Notes under the pieces: model-generated
Told to the model about the DNA's origin: nothing
Databases searched by the model: none
The model's input: only the letters and a program-made list of their open reading frames with translations
In this document: piece by piece, positions 27,737 through 35,434 of the stretch
Position numbering within the stretch: the first letter of the stretch is position 1
How the letters are laid out: every line of letters begins with the position of its first letter
Position numbers and translations under genes: made by a program
Source: DATFQE01 sp963739085
Lineage (GTDB): Bacteria; Actinomycetota; Thermoleophilia; Gaiellales; Gaiellaceae
Assembly (NCBI GenBank): GCA_963739085.1
Contig: CAVTZA010000023.1
Coordinates: 1 to 64,000, forward strand
Length of the DNA stretch: 64,000 nt
Reading direction: 5' to 3'

Positions 27737-29134
27737 CTAGGTCGCGTCGCGGTGATGAGCGAGGTACTCGAGCAGGTCGGAGCGGGTGAGCATGCCCGCC
27801 GGCTTGCCGGCGCTGGCCACCACAACGGCGGGGCTGCCGTTCGTGAGGGCCGAGAAGACCGTGTCCACCGTCTCATCGGAGTCGACGGCGGCGAGGGGCG
27901 GCTGCATCGCGGCGGCGACGTCCTCGTTGAGCGCGTCGGGGTTCTTGAAGACGCGGTCGAGCAGGCCGCGCTCCTGCAGCGAGCCGACGATGTCGGCAAG
28001 CGACTCGGCGGGCTCGTGGCGGACGACGGGGAGCTGGGAGATGGAGTAGCGCTGCATCAGGTCGATCGCCTGGCCCACCTTCTGATGGGACTCGATTGTT
28101 ACGAGCTCGGGGAGGCCGGGCTCCTCAGTGTGCTTCGAGCGAAGCACCTCGGCGACGGTCGGCACCGGGGCGCGGCGCTCGAGGAACCCGTACTCGAGCA
28201 TCCAGTTGTCGTCGTAGAACTTGGAGAGGTAGGCGCGGCCGCCGTCGGGGATCAGGGTGACGATCGTGGCGTCGGCGCCGAACCGCTCGGCCACCCTGAG
28301 CGCTGCGAACACCGCTGTCCCGCCCGAGCCGCCGACGAGCAACCCCTCCTCGCGCGCGAGCGCGCGGGCGGTGAGGAAGGAGTCGCGGTCGGAGACCGTG
28401 ACGTACTCGTCCACCAGGGTCGGGTCGTACGTCTGCGGCCAGAAGTCCTCGCCGATGCCCTCGACGAGGTAGGTGTGCACCTCGGGCGAGCTGTAGATCG
28501 AGCCCTCCGGGTCGGCGCCGACCACGAGCAGCTCTGGCTTCTGCTCCTTCAGGTAGCGCGCGGTGCCCGAGATCGTCCCACCCGTCCCGACCGAGATGAC
28601 GAAGGCGTCGATCTCTCCGCCCGTCTGCTCCCAGATCTCCGGGCCGGTGGTCGCGTAGTGCGTGTCCGGATTGGCGTCGTTGGAGTACTGGTCGGGCTTG
28701 TAGGCGCCCGGGATCTCCTCGGCCAGGCGGTCGGAGACGTTGTAGTAGCTCTCGGCCGACTCCGGCGGGACGGCGGTGGGGCAGATCACGACCTCGGCGC
28801 CGTACGCGCGGAGCAGCGAGATCTTCTCCTGGCTCATCTTGTCGGGCATCACGAAGATGCAGCGGTAGCCCTTGATCGCCGCCGCGATGGCGAGGCCCAC
28901 GCCCGTGTTTCCCGAGGTCGGCTCGACGATCGTGCCGCCCGGCCTGAGCTTCCCCTCGCGCTCGGCCTTCTCGATCATGCGCATGCCGATCCGGTCCTTC
29001 ACGGAGCCGCCCGGGTTCATGTACTCGAGCTTGGCGACGACGGTGGGCTCGACGCTCTGCGCGACCTTCTGGAGCCGGACGAGCGGCGTGTTTCCGACGA
29101 GGTCGAGAAGGGTCGGGTACTCGCGCCGCGACAC
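27737..29134 (-). CDS. cbs: cystathionine beta-synthase with C-terminal CBS pair
   Basis: 465-residue enzyme joining homocysteine and serine (or O-acetylserine) to cystathionine. The PLP lysine is in NPGGSVKDRIG, the phosphate loop in TSGNTGVG, and the substrate loop in SVGTGGTISG. Two CBS domains fill residues 335-465 (VGQAIDLMQRYSISQLPVV and MLTRSDLLEYLAHH) and may sense adenosyl ligands. Together with the metB-like gene this gives a transsulfuration route. GTG start 6 bases after TAAGCT (29141-29146). Confidence 0.9.
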   Translation of the reverse strand: MSRREYPTLLDLVGNTPLVRLQKVAQSVEPTVVAKLEYMNPGGSVKDRIGMRMIEKAEREGKLRPGGTIVEPTSGNTGVGLAIAAAIKGYRCIFVMPDKMSQEKISLLRAYGAEVVICPTAVPPESAESYYNVSDRLAEEIPGAYKPDQYSNDANPDTHYATTGPEIWEQTGGEIDAFVISVGTGGTISGTARYLKEQKPELLVVGADPEGSIYSSPEVHTYLVEGIGEDFWPQTYDPTLVDEYVTVSDRDSFLTARALAREEGLLVGGSGGTAVFAALRVAERFGADATIVTLIPDGGRAYLSKFYDDNWMLEYGFLERRAPVPTVAEVLRSKHTEEPGLPELVTIESHQKVGQAIDLMQRYSISQLPVVRHEPAESLADIVGSLQERGLLDRVFKNPDALNEDVAAAMQPPLAAVDSDETVDTVFSALTNGSPAVVVASAGKPAGMLTRSDLLEYLAHHRDAT

Positions 29135-29281
29135 CGCGCAAGCTTAGTCGCCGTCACAGATCCGGCACGAAGCCGTAACCATCCGTGCGTCCGTCCGAAC
29201 TAGGCTCACACGCGGGGGAGGAACATGAGGGGGCCCCCGGGGGGAAGCCCAGCGACGGGGCTCATCGCATGGCCGGAACGG
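29135..29281. other. intergenic region between purH and cbs
   Basis: 147 bases holding the cbs -10 box (TAAGCT on the minus strand, 29141-29146) and a GC-rich self-complementary run around 29229-29243 that may end the purH transcript. A plus-strand ATG at 29225 with a GGGGGAGG in front leads only into an antisense frame of purH. Confidence 0.45.
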
Positions 29282-30820
29282 TCAGTGTCTGAAATGACGG
29301 CGGTGGGTGAAGACCATCGCGGCGCCCGCCTCGCGCACCGCGGCCACCACCTCCTCGTCGCGCTTCGAGCCGCCCGGCTGGATGATCGCCGCCACGCCCG
29401 CGTCGAGCGCGGCCTTCGGGCCGTCGGCGAAGGGGAAGAACGCGTCCGACGCCAGCGAGGCACCCTCGAGCGAGTGGCCGAGCTCGCGCGCCTTCTCGAC
29501 TGCCAGTCGCACCGCGTCCACGCGGCTCATCTGCCCTGCGCCGATCCCGATCGTGCGCAACCCCTTCACCAGCACGATCGCGTTCGAGCTCACGTGCTTG
29601 CACACCCGCCACGCGAAGAGCAAGTCGCCCCAGACCGTCTCGTCCGGCGAGCCGGACACGGCCTCCATGCCCTGCCGGTCCTCGACGCTCCAGTCGCGGT
29701 CCTGCACGAGCAGCCCGCCGAGGACGCGCTTGTAGTCCCGCTCTCCGGCGTCGAACCGCCGCCGCTCACGGTCGACCAGGATGCGCGTCGCCGGCTTCTC
29801 CCGTAACGCGTCGAGCGCGCGCTCCTCGAACCCCGGCGCCGCCAGCACCTCGACGAACTGCTCCGCGATCCGCTCCCCGAGCTCGCCGGCGACCGGTCGG
29901 TTCAGCGCGACGATGCCGCCGTACGCCGACTGCGGGTCGGAGGCCAGCGCGTGCTCGTACGCCTCCTCGATCGAGCCGCCGAGGGCGACACCGCACGGGT
30001 TCGCGTGCTTCACGATCGCGCACGCCGGCAGCGTGAACTCGAGCAGCAGCGACCGCGCAGCCGAGAGGTCGTTGAGGTTGTTGAACGAGAGCTCCCTCCC
30101 GTGTACCTGCTCCACCCGCGACAGCACGTGCCGCCGCGCGTTCGCCTCCGCGTAGAAGGCGCCGCGCTGGTGCGGGTTCTCGCCGTAGGGCAGCTCGGCG
30201 ACCTTGACGAAGCTCGGAACGAAGCGGTCCGGGAACACCTCGACGTCGGAGAACCACGCCGCGATCGCCGCCTCGAAGGCTGCGGTCGCCGAGAATGCCT
30301 CGGCGGCCAACTCGCGACGCGTGCCGAGCGACACGGCGCCGTCCTCGCGGAGCTGCCGCAGCACCTCGCCGAAGCGCTCGCGGCGGCAGAGCGGGATCAC
30401 GTGCGCGAAATTCTTGGCCGCGCCGCGCAGCATCGACGGCCCGCCGATGTCGATCATCTCCACGGCCTCCTCCTCGCGGACGCCGTACCGGCCGACGATC
30501 TGCGTGAACGGGTAGAGGTTCACGCAGACGAGCCCGAACGGCCTGATCCCGCGGCGATCGAGGGCCTCCAGGTCGTCCGGGTGGTCGTGGCGCGCGAGGA
30601 TCCCGGCGTGGATGTTCGGGTGGAGCGTCTTCACCCGCCCGCCGAGGAGCTCGGGGACCTCGGTCAGCTCGTCCACGCGGGTGACCTCGAGGCCGAGGCT
30701 CTCCAGGAACGCGGCCGTGCCGTCGCTGGCGACGAGCTCCACGCCGAGCTCGGCGAGGCCCGGTCCGAGCTCGTCCAGCCCGGCCTTGTCGTAGGCCGAG
30801 ATCAGCGCGCGGCCGATCAC
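29282..30820 (-). CDS. purH: bifunctional AICAR formyltransferase/IMP cyclohydrolase
   Basis: 512 residues, normal length for the last two steps of IMP synthesis. The N-terminal cyclohydrolase domain shows SAYDKAG, GGRVKTLHPNIHAGIL and DIGGPSMLRGAAKN. The C-terminal transformylase domain shows the catalytic KHANPCGVA, the SDAFFPF and the HRRHFRH terminus. GTG start at 30820 overlaps the purN stop (GTGA), placing it third in purM-purN-purH. Confidence 0.95.
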   Translation of the reverse strand: MIGRALISAYDKAGLDELGPGLAELGVELVASDGTAAFLESLGLEVTRVDELTEVPELLGGRVKTLHPNIHAGILARHDHPDDLEALDRRGIRPFGLVCVNLYPFTQIVGRYGVREEEAVEMIDIGGPSMLRGAAKNFAHVIPLCRRERFGEVLRQLREDGAVSLGTRRELAAEAFSATAAFEAAIAAWFSDVEVFPDRFVPSFVKVAELPYGENPHQRGAFYAEANARRHVLSRVEQVHGRELSFNNLNDLSAARSLLLEFTLPACAIVKHANPCGVALGGSIEEAYEHALASDPQSAYGGIVALNRPVAGELGERIAEQFVEVLAAPGFEERALDALREKPATRILVDRERRRFDAGERDYKRVLGGLLVQDRDWSVEDRQGMEAVSGSPDETVWGDLLFAWRVCKHVSSNAIVLVKGLRTIGIGAGQMSRVDAVRLAVEKARELGHSLEGASLASDAFFPFADGPKAALDAGVAAIIQPGGSKRDEEVVAAVREAGAAMVFTHRRHFRH

Positions 30821-31359
30821 GCCGAGATCAGCTCCCTGACGACGGTGGGGAGGAGCCGGTGCTCGACCGCCTGCACGCGCTCGCGCAGCGACTCGACCGT
30901 ATCGCCGTCGCGCACCGGGACGGCTTCCGCCTGGATGACGGCGCCCGTGTCGATCCCCTCGTCGACGTAGTGCACTGTCGCCGCCGTCTCCGGCACGCCG
31001 GCCGCGAGCACGTCCTCGATCGGGTGCGCGCCCGGGAAGGCCGGCAGGGGTGCCGAGTGCGTGTTGATGATGCGGCCCGCGAAGCGGTCGAGGAAGCTCG
31101 GCCGCAGCAGGTGCATGTACCCGGCGCAGACGACGAGCTCGACGTCGTGGCCGGCGAGCCAGTCGGCCATCGCGGCATCGCGCTCGTCCCGCCCGGGGTA
31201 AGCGTCCAGCTCGAAGACCGCCGCGGGCACCCCTGCGCGCTCGGCCCGCGCGAGCGCGTGTGCGCCGGCCCGGTTCGAGGCCACCGCGACGACCGGAAGC
31301 CCCGCGTCCAGGAGCGCCTGGAGGTTCGTTCCCTCCCCACTGACGAGCACCCCGATCAC
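30817..31359 (-). CDS. purN: phosphoribosylglycinamide formyltransferase
   Basis: 180-residue GAR transformylase. GEGTNLQAL phosphate loop, catalytic INTHSAPLPAFPG (Asn/His) and the GIDTGAVIQAEAVPV motif with its Asp are all present. Uses 10-formyl-THF in purine synthesis. GTG start overlaps the purM stop and its own stop overlaps the purH start, so the three are translationally coupled. Confidence 0.95.
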   Translation of the reverse strand: MIGVLVSGEGTNLQALLDAGLPVVAVASNRAGAHALARAERAGVPAAVFELDAYPGRDERDAAMADWLAGHDVELVVCAGYMHLLRPSFLDRFAGRIINTHSAPLPAFPGAHPIEDVLAAGVPETAATVHYVDEGIDTGAVIQAEAVPVRDGDTVESLRERVQAVEHRLLPTVVRELISA

Positions 31360-32267
31360 GCAGCGACGATGCGCCCGATCCGTAGTCCGTTGCCGGCGTC
31401 GCGCTCGGGCACGACGGCCGCGTAGCCGATGCCGAGGTTGAACACGCGCCGAAGCTCGTCCTCCTCGACGTGCTGCGCGAGCCAGCCGAAGACCGGAGGC
31501 CGCTCCCAGGCGTCCCAGTCGAGCTGGGCCTCGAGCCCGTCGGACAGGACGCGCGAGAGGTTGCCGAGGATCCCTCCGCCGGTCACGTGGGCGAGCGCAC
31601 GGACGTCGGCCCGCGAGCGCAATGCGCGGACCTCCTCCAGGTAGAGCCGCGTCGGAGCGAGCAGGTCCGGGCCGTCGTAGTCGTCGGACTCGAGCAGCCG
31701 GCGGACGAGCGTGAAGCCGTTCGCGTGCACCCCCGCGGAGGGCAGCCCGAGCACGACGTCGCCCGCCTCGACCCTCGAGCCGTCGACGAGGAGCTCCGGG
31801 TCGACGATGCCGACGCACGTGCCCGCGAAGTCGAGCTCGCGGTCGCGGTAGATGTCGGGGAGCTCTGCGGTCTCGCCGCCCAGGAGCATGCAGCCTGCGG
31901 CTCGGCAGATCTCCGCGGCGCCCTCGACGAGCTCGGCGACCTCCTCCAGGTCGATCGCGCCGGCGGCGACGTAGTCGAGCAGGAAGAGCGGCTCGGCTCC
32001 TGTCGTGAGGACGTCGTTGATGCAGTGTGCGGCAAGGTCGGCGCCGCAGGCCTTCAGCTTCCCGCGCGCACGCGCGAGGATCAGCTTCGTGCCGACGCTG
32101 TCGGTGGAGGCGGCGAGGATGCGCCCGTCGTCCAGCCGGCAGAGCCCCGCGAACGCGCCGAAGCCCGTCGTTCCGGTCGACTCGACGGCTGCCCGTAGGC
32201 GTTCGACGACCGCCTCGCCCTTCGCGATCGAGACCCCGGCCGACTCGTACGTCCGAGCCTCCGCCAC
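31356..32267 (-). CDS. purM: phosphoribosylformylglycinamidine cyclo-ligase
   Basis: 303 residues; ATP-dependent closure of FGAM to AIR. Recognisable from STDSVGTKL, ATP-binding GGETAELP and GLPSAGVHANGFTLVR, and HVTGGGILGNLSRVL. Slightly shorter than the usual 340 or so at the N-terminus. GTG start is preceded 8 bases earlier by TAGACT (minus strand, 32276-32281), so transcription may be leaderless. First gene of purM-purN-purH. Confidence 0.94.
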   Translation of the reverse strand: MAEARTYESAGVSIAKGEAVVERLRAAVESTGTTGFGAFAGLCRLDDGRILAASTDSVGTKLILARARGKLKACGADLAAHCINDVLTTGAEPLFLLDYVAAGAIDLEEVAELVEGAAEICRAAGCMLLGGETAELPDIYRDRELDFAGTCVGIVDPELLVDGSRVEAGDVVLGLPSAGVHANGFTLVRRLLESDDYDGPDLLAPTRLYLEEVRALRSRADVRALAHVTGGGILGNLSRVLSDGLEAQLDWDAWERPPVFGWLAQHVEEDELRRVFNLGIGYAAVVPERDAGNGLRIGRIVAA

Positions 32268-32275
32268 CGCGCGCG

Positions 32276-32281
32276 AGTCTA
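32276..32281 (-). promoter_or_regulatory. leaderless -10 box of purMNH
   Basis: TAGACT on the minus strand, 8 bases before GTG 32267; no ribosome site visible. Confidence 0.55.
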
Positions 32282-32306
32282 GTGGGGAAGCACGACGGCC
32301 GTCCGG

Positions 32307-32480
32307 TAGGGACTGGCTTCGCGATGGGCCGCTGTGCCGCAGGGCCGCGCTGGACGGCGCGAGGCTGCGTCCTCGGTCGCCCCACGCTACGCGTCTCAGT
32401 TACACGGACGCTCCCTGCGTCCTTGCCTCGCACCACCCATCGCACCCCTGCGGCGAGGCCCCATCCCGAAACCAGTCCTA
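32307..32480. repeat. quasi-palindromic element, copy 2
   Basis: Left arm 32307-32365 and right arm 32425-32480 match in inverted orientation at about 46 of 56 positions (outer ends TAGGgACTGG / CCAGTCCTA), around a loop of about 60 bases. The 41-base block 32408-32448 is identical to copy 1. It fills the gap between the divergent purM and ctaG promoters, and its right end overlaps the ctaG -10 box. Confidence 0.8.
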
Positions 32481-32484
32481 CACT
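32479..32484 (+). promoter_or_regulatory. leaderless -10 box of ctaG
   Basis: TACACT ends 6 bases before GTG 32491, the same geometry as at 13119-13131. The 31-base offset from the end of the shared 41-base block is also identical. Confidence 0.6.
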
Positions 32485-32490
32485 CGTCCT

Positions 32491-33312
32491 GTGGCCCAGC
32501 TCGCGCTTCCACTGGTCGCGGCCGTCATGTACGGGCTGCGCGCGCGAACGCTCCGCCGCCGCGGGACGCCTGTTGCGGGTTGGCGCATCGCCTCGTTCGC
32601 GGGCTCGCTCGTGGCCTTCGCGGTCGCGCTCTCACCGCCCATGGACTACCGCGCCGACGAGCTCTTCAGCTTCCACATGATCCAGCACATCCTGCTGGGC
32701 GACCTCGCCCCGCTCCTGTTCGTGCTCGGCCTCACAGGCCCGTTGCTGCGGCCGCTGCTCGCACTCAGGCCGATCGCCGCGCTCAAGTTCCTGGCCCACC
32801 CGCTGGTGGCGTTGCCGCTCTGGACGCTCAACCTCTACATCTGGCACCTGCCCTTCCTGTACGACGGCGCAGTGCGGCACGACGGCATCCACGCGCTCGA
32901 GCATCTCTGCTTCTTCACTGCGGGAGCGCTGATGTGGGCGGCGGTGATCGAGGTGCTCCCCGGCCCGGCATGGTTCGGGACCACGGCGAAGTTGGGCTAC
33001 ATCGTCTCCGTCCGCCTGCTCGAGACCGTGCTCGGCAACGTCTTCATCTGGGCGGGTTCGCCGATCTACGGCGTCTACGACGACGGCTCCCGGCTCTACG
33101 GGCTCTCGCCGGTCCGCGACCAGGCGCTCGCCGGGACGGTGATGATGATCTACGGCTCGATCGTCACCCTCGGCGCGATCGCATGGCTGTTCCTGCGTTG
33201 GGGCGCGGAGAGCGAGCTGCGCCAGCAGCTCGTCGAGCAGGGCGTGGATCCGAGCACCGCGAGCAGGGCCGTCAGATACGGCAGAGGAGAGGAACTCCTT
33301 CACCGACGCTGA
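32491..33312 (+). CDS. ctaG: cytochrome c oxidase assembly protein, caa3-type CtaG family
   Basis: 273-residue membrane protein with about seven helices. Histidine-bearing motifs SFHMIQHILLGDLAPLL, YIWHLPFLYDGAVRHDGIHALEH and the MMIYG helix mark the caa3_CtaG family (copper/haem delivery to cytochrome oxidase, as in Bacillus CtaG). No oxidase genes are in the window. GTG start by the leaderless -10 box; the frame upstream of it runs through the quasi-palindromic element and is not protein-like. Followed by a VOC gene and a small membrane protein gene. Confidence 0.88.
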   Translation: MAQLALPLVAAVMYGLRARTLRRRGTPVAGWRIASFAGSLVAFAVALSPPMDYRADELFSFHMIQHILLGDLAPLLFVLGLTGPLLRPLLALRPIAALKFLAHPLVALPLWTLNLYIWHLPFLYDGAVRHDGIHALEHLCFFTAGALMWAAVIEVLPGPAWFGTTAKLGYIVSVRLLETVLGNVFIWAGSPIYGVYDDGSRLYGLSPVRDQALAGTVMMIYGSIVTLGAIAWLFLRWGAESELRQQLVEQGVDPSTASRAVRYGRGEELLHRR

Positions 33313-33330
33313 ACCCGGGGGCACCGCAAG

Positions 33331-33750
33331 GTGCGCTCAACCGGTATCCACCACCTGGACATCGTCGTCTCGTCGATCGAGCGCAGCCTGCCGTTCTACC
33401 GGGAGCTGCTCGGGCCGATCGGCTGGCATGGGCACGGCGAGGTCGAGGGCGAGCGCGGCGAGACGATCCACTACCTCACCGGCCCCGGGAGCTCGCTCGG
33501 CCTGCGGGAGGCGACGACGGCGTCCGAGGGCGCCTACGACCGTTACCGCGTCGGTCTCCACCACATCGCGTTCGAGGTCGGCTCTCGCGCCGCGGTCGAC
33601 GAGCGCGCCGAGTGGATGCGCGCCCGCGAAGTCCGCATCGAGAGCGAGCCGCGGCCCTACTGGTACGAGCCGGGATACTACGCCGTCTTCTTCTACGACC
33701 CCGACGGGCTGAAGCTCGAGCTCGTCCACGTTCCGGCACACGCCGCCTGA
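33331..33750 (+). CDS. VOC/glyoxalase-fold protein
   Basis: 139-residue vicinal-oxygen-chelate protein with the paired beta-alpha-beta-beta-beta modules: GIHHLDIVVSSIERSLPFY at the start, VGLHHIAFEV in the middle and a C-terminal FFYDPDGLKLELVHVP. His and Glu residues at the expected metal positions are present, so an active lyase or dioxygenase is possible. Substrate unknown. GTG start 18 bases after ctaG. Confidence 0.85.
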   Translation: MRSTGIHHLDIVVSSIERSLPFYRELLGPIGWHGHGEVEGERGETIHYLTGPGSSLGLREATTASEGAYDRYRVGLHHIAFEVGSRAAVDERAEWMRAREVRIESEPRPYWYEPGYYAVFFYDPDGLKLELVHVPAHAA

Positions 33751-33763
33751 CGAAAGGAGCCTC

Positions 33764-34036
33764 ATGGCCACCACGCCGCCTCCCGAGGAGCAGCCGACCA
33801 CCGTGCAGCCGAGTGCGTCCCAGTACACGGTCAACGTCAGCGACATCGCCCGCCTGCCGATTCCGGGCAACGCCGAGCTCGGCATCTGGCTGCTGGCCCT
33901 GATCGTCGCCTGGCTCGTCTGCTGGATCACGGACAGCCTCACGGCGAACGACTGGATGACCTTCTTCCTCTGGACGACCGCGGCCTACCTGATCAGCCGC
34001 GGGGTCGCGAAGGCTAGCCGCGTGCTCGAGCAGTAG
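33764..34036 (+). CDS. small membrane protein
   Basis: 90 residues: a Pro/Thr/Gln-rich tail (1-38), then two hydrophobic segments (about 40-57 and 64-78). Strong ribosome site (aaaggag) before ATG 33764. No family recognised. Lies in the ctaG-VOC unit, which ends against the convergent purF gene 9 bases away. Confidence 0.7.
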   Translation: MATTPPPEEQPTTVQPSASQYTVNVSDIARLPIPGNAELGIWLLALIVAWLVCWITDSLTANDWMTFFLWTTAAYLISRGVAKASRVLEQ

Positions 34037-34045
34037 GAGGTTCTG

Positions 34046-35434
34046 TCAGGCCCTCCTGACGACCTCGAAGCGGGTCTTGTCCAGGCGGCGCTCGAGCGGG
34101 ACGCGCGTCGGGTACTCGCGCGTCAGGCACGCGCGGCAGAAGCTCGACGCCGGCCGCCGGGTGGCCGCCTGGAGCCCGTCGAGCGAGAGGTAGGCGAGCG
34201 AGGTCGCGCCGATCGCGGCGCGCACGCCCTCGACGTCCTTGCCGGCCGCGACCAGCTGCTCCGGGTCGGCGAAGTCGATCCCGTAGAAGCACGGCGAGAC
34301 GATCGGCGGCGACGACACGCGTACGTGCACCTCGAGCGCGCCCGCCTCGAACAGCATCGCGACGATCTGGCGGGTCGTCGAGCCGCGCACGATCGAGTCG
34401 TCGACCACGACGACACGGCGTCCGCGCACCTCGGCGAGCGGGTTGAACTTGAGCTGGATCCCCTGCTCGCGGAGGGCCTGGTCCGGCTGGATGAACGTGC
34501 GGCCGACGTAGCGGTTCTTGATCAGGCCTTCGCTGAAGGGGATCTGCAGCGCCCGCGCGAACCCGATCGCCGCGGGCGTGCCCGAGTCGGGAATCGGCAT
34601 GACGAGGTCGGCCTCGACCGGCGCCTCCTTGGCCAGGCGCTCGCCCATGCGGACGCGCGCGTTGTGCATCTCGACTCCGGCGAGCCGCGAGTCGGGCCGG
34701 GCGAGGTAGAAGAACTCGAAGATGCAGAGGTCGCCGCCGTTCGCCTGCGGCGCGGCCTCGGTCACGCGGCAGCCCTCGTCGTCGACGACCACGAGCTCTC
34801 CGGGCCGCACCTCGCGCTCCGCCGTGGCGCCGACGAGATCGAGCGAGCAGGTCTCGGACGCGACGACCCAGTCGCCGTCGAGCCGCCCGAGCGCCAGCGG
34901 CCGGAAGCCGTGCGGGTCGCGGAAGGCGATGAGCTTTCCGTCGGCGATCGCCACGACGGTATACGCCCCCTCGAGCCGCGGCATCGCGTTCGCCACCGCC
35001 TGCTCGGGCGGCGCCTCGTCGTTGGCCAGCAGTCCGGCGATCACCTCCGTGTCGGAGCTGGAGCGAAGGCGCACGCCCTCTTCGGCGAGCTCGGCGCGGA
35101 GCTCGGCCGCGTTCGTGATGTTGCCGTTGTGGCCGAGGGCGACCGTGCGGGCGCGGCCCTGGTGAACGAGCGGCTGCGCGTTCGCCCAGTGCGTCGAACC
35201 GGTGGTCGAGTAGCGCGTGTGCCCGATCGCGATCTCGCCCTGCAAGCCCTGGAGCTTGCGCTCGTCGAAGACCTGCGAGACGAGGCCCATGTCCCGCATC
35301 GCCGTCACCCGACCCCCGTCGGACACGGCGATCCCCGCCGACTCCTGGCCGCGGTGCTGCAGTGCGAACAGGCCGAAGAAGGCCACGCGCGCGACGTCGC
35401 GATCGGGAGAGCGGATCCCGAAGACGCCGCACAT
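34046..35434 (-). CDS. purF: amidophosphoribosyltransferase
   Basis: 462-residue enzyme for the first committed step of purine synthesis. The N-terminal nucleophile Cys2 (MCGVFGI; no propeptide), glutaminase loop HTRYSTTGS and HNGNITN, and the PRPP-binding VVVVDDSIVRGSTT are all intact. Cysteines in CIFEFFY, CFYGID and the C-terminal CRAC match the four ligands of the [4Fe-4S] cluster in Bacillus-type PurF. ATG overlaps the purL stop by one base, so the order is purL-purF. Confidence 0.95.
   Translation of the reverse strand: MCGVFGIRSPDRDVARVAFFGLFALQHRGQESAGIAVSDGGRVTAMRDMGLVSQVFDERKLQGLQGEIAIGHTRYSTTGSTHWANAQPLVHQGRARTVALGHNGNITNAAELRAELAEEGVRLRSSSDTEVIAGLLANDEAPPEQAVANAMPRLEGAYTVVAIADGKLIAFRDPHGFRPLALGRLDGDWVVASETCSLDLVGATAEREVRPGELVVVDDEGCRVTEAAPQANGGDLCIFEFFYLARPDSRLAGVEMHNARVRMGERLAKEAPVEADLVMPIPDSGTPAAIGFARALQIPFSEGLIKNRYVGRTFIQPDQALREQGIQLKFNPLAEVRGRRVVVVDDSIVRGSTTRQIVAMLFEAGALEVHVRVSSPPIVSPCFYGIDFADPEQLVAAGKDVEGVRAAIGATSLAYLSLDGLQAATRRPASSFCRACLTREYPTRVPLERRLDKTRFEVVRRA

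Noticed and set aside
29225..29806. plus-strand frame with a good-looking ribosome site
   Set aside because: It continues antisense through purH with no protein-like pattern; the GGGGGAGG is part of a GC-rich intergenic run.
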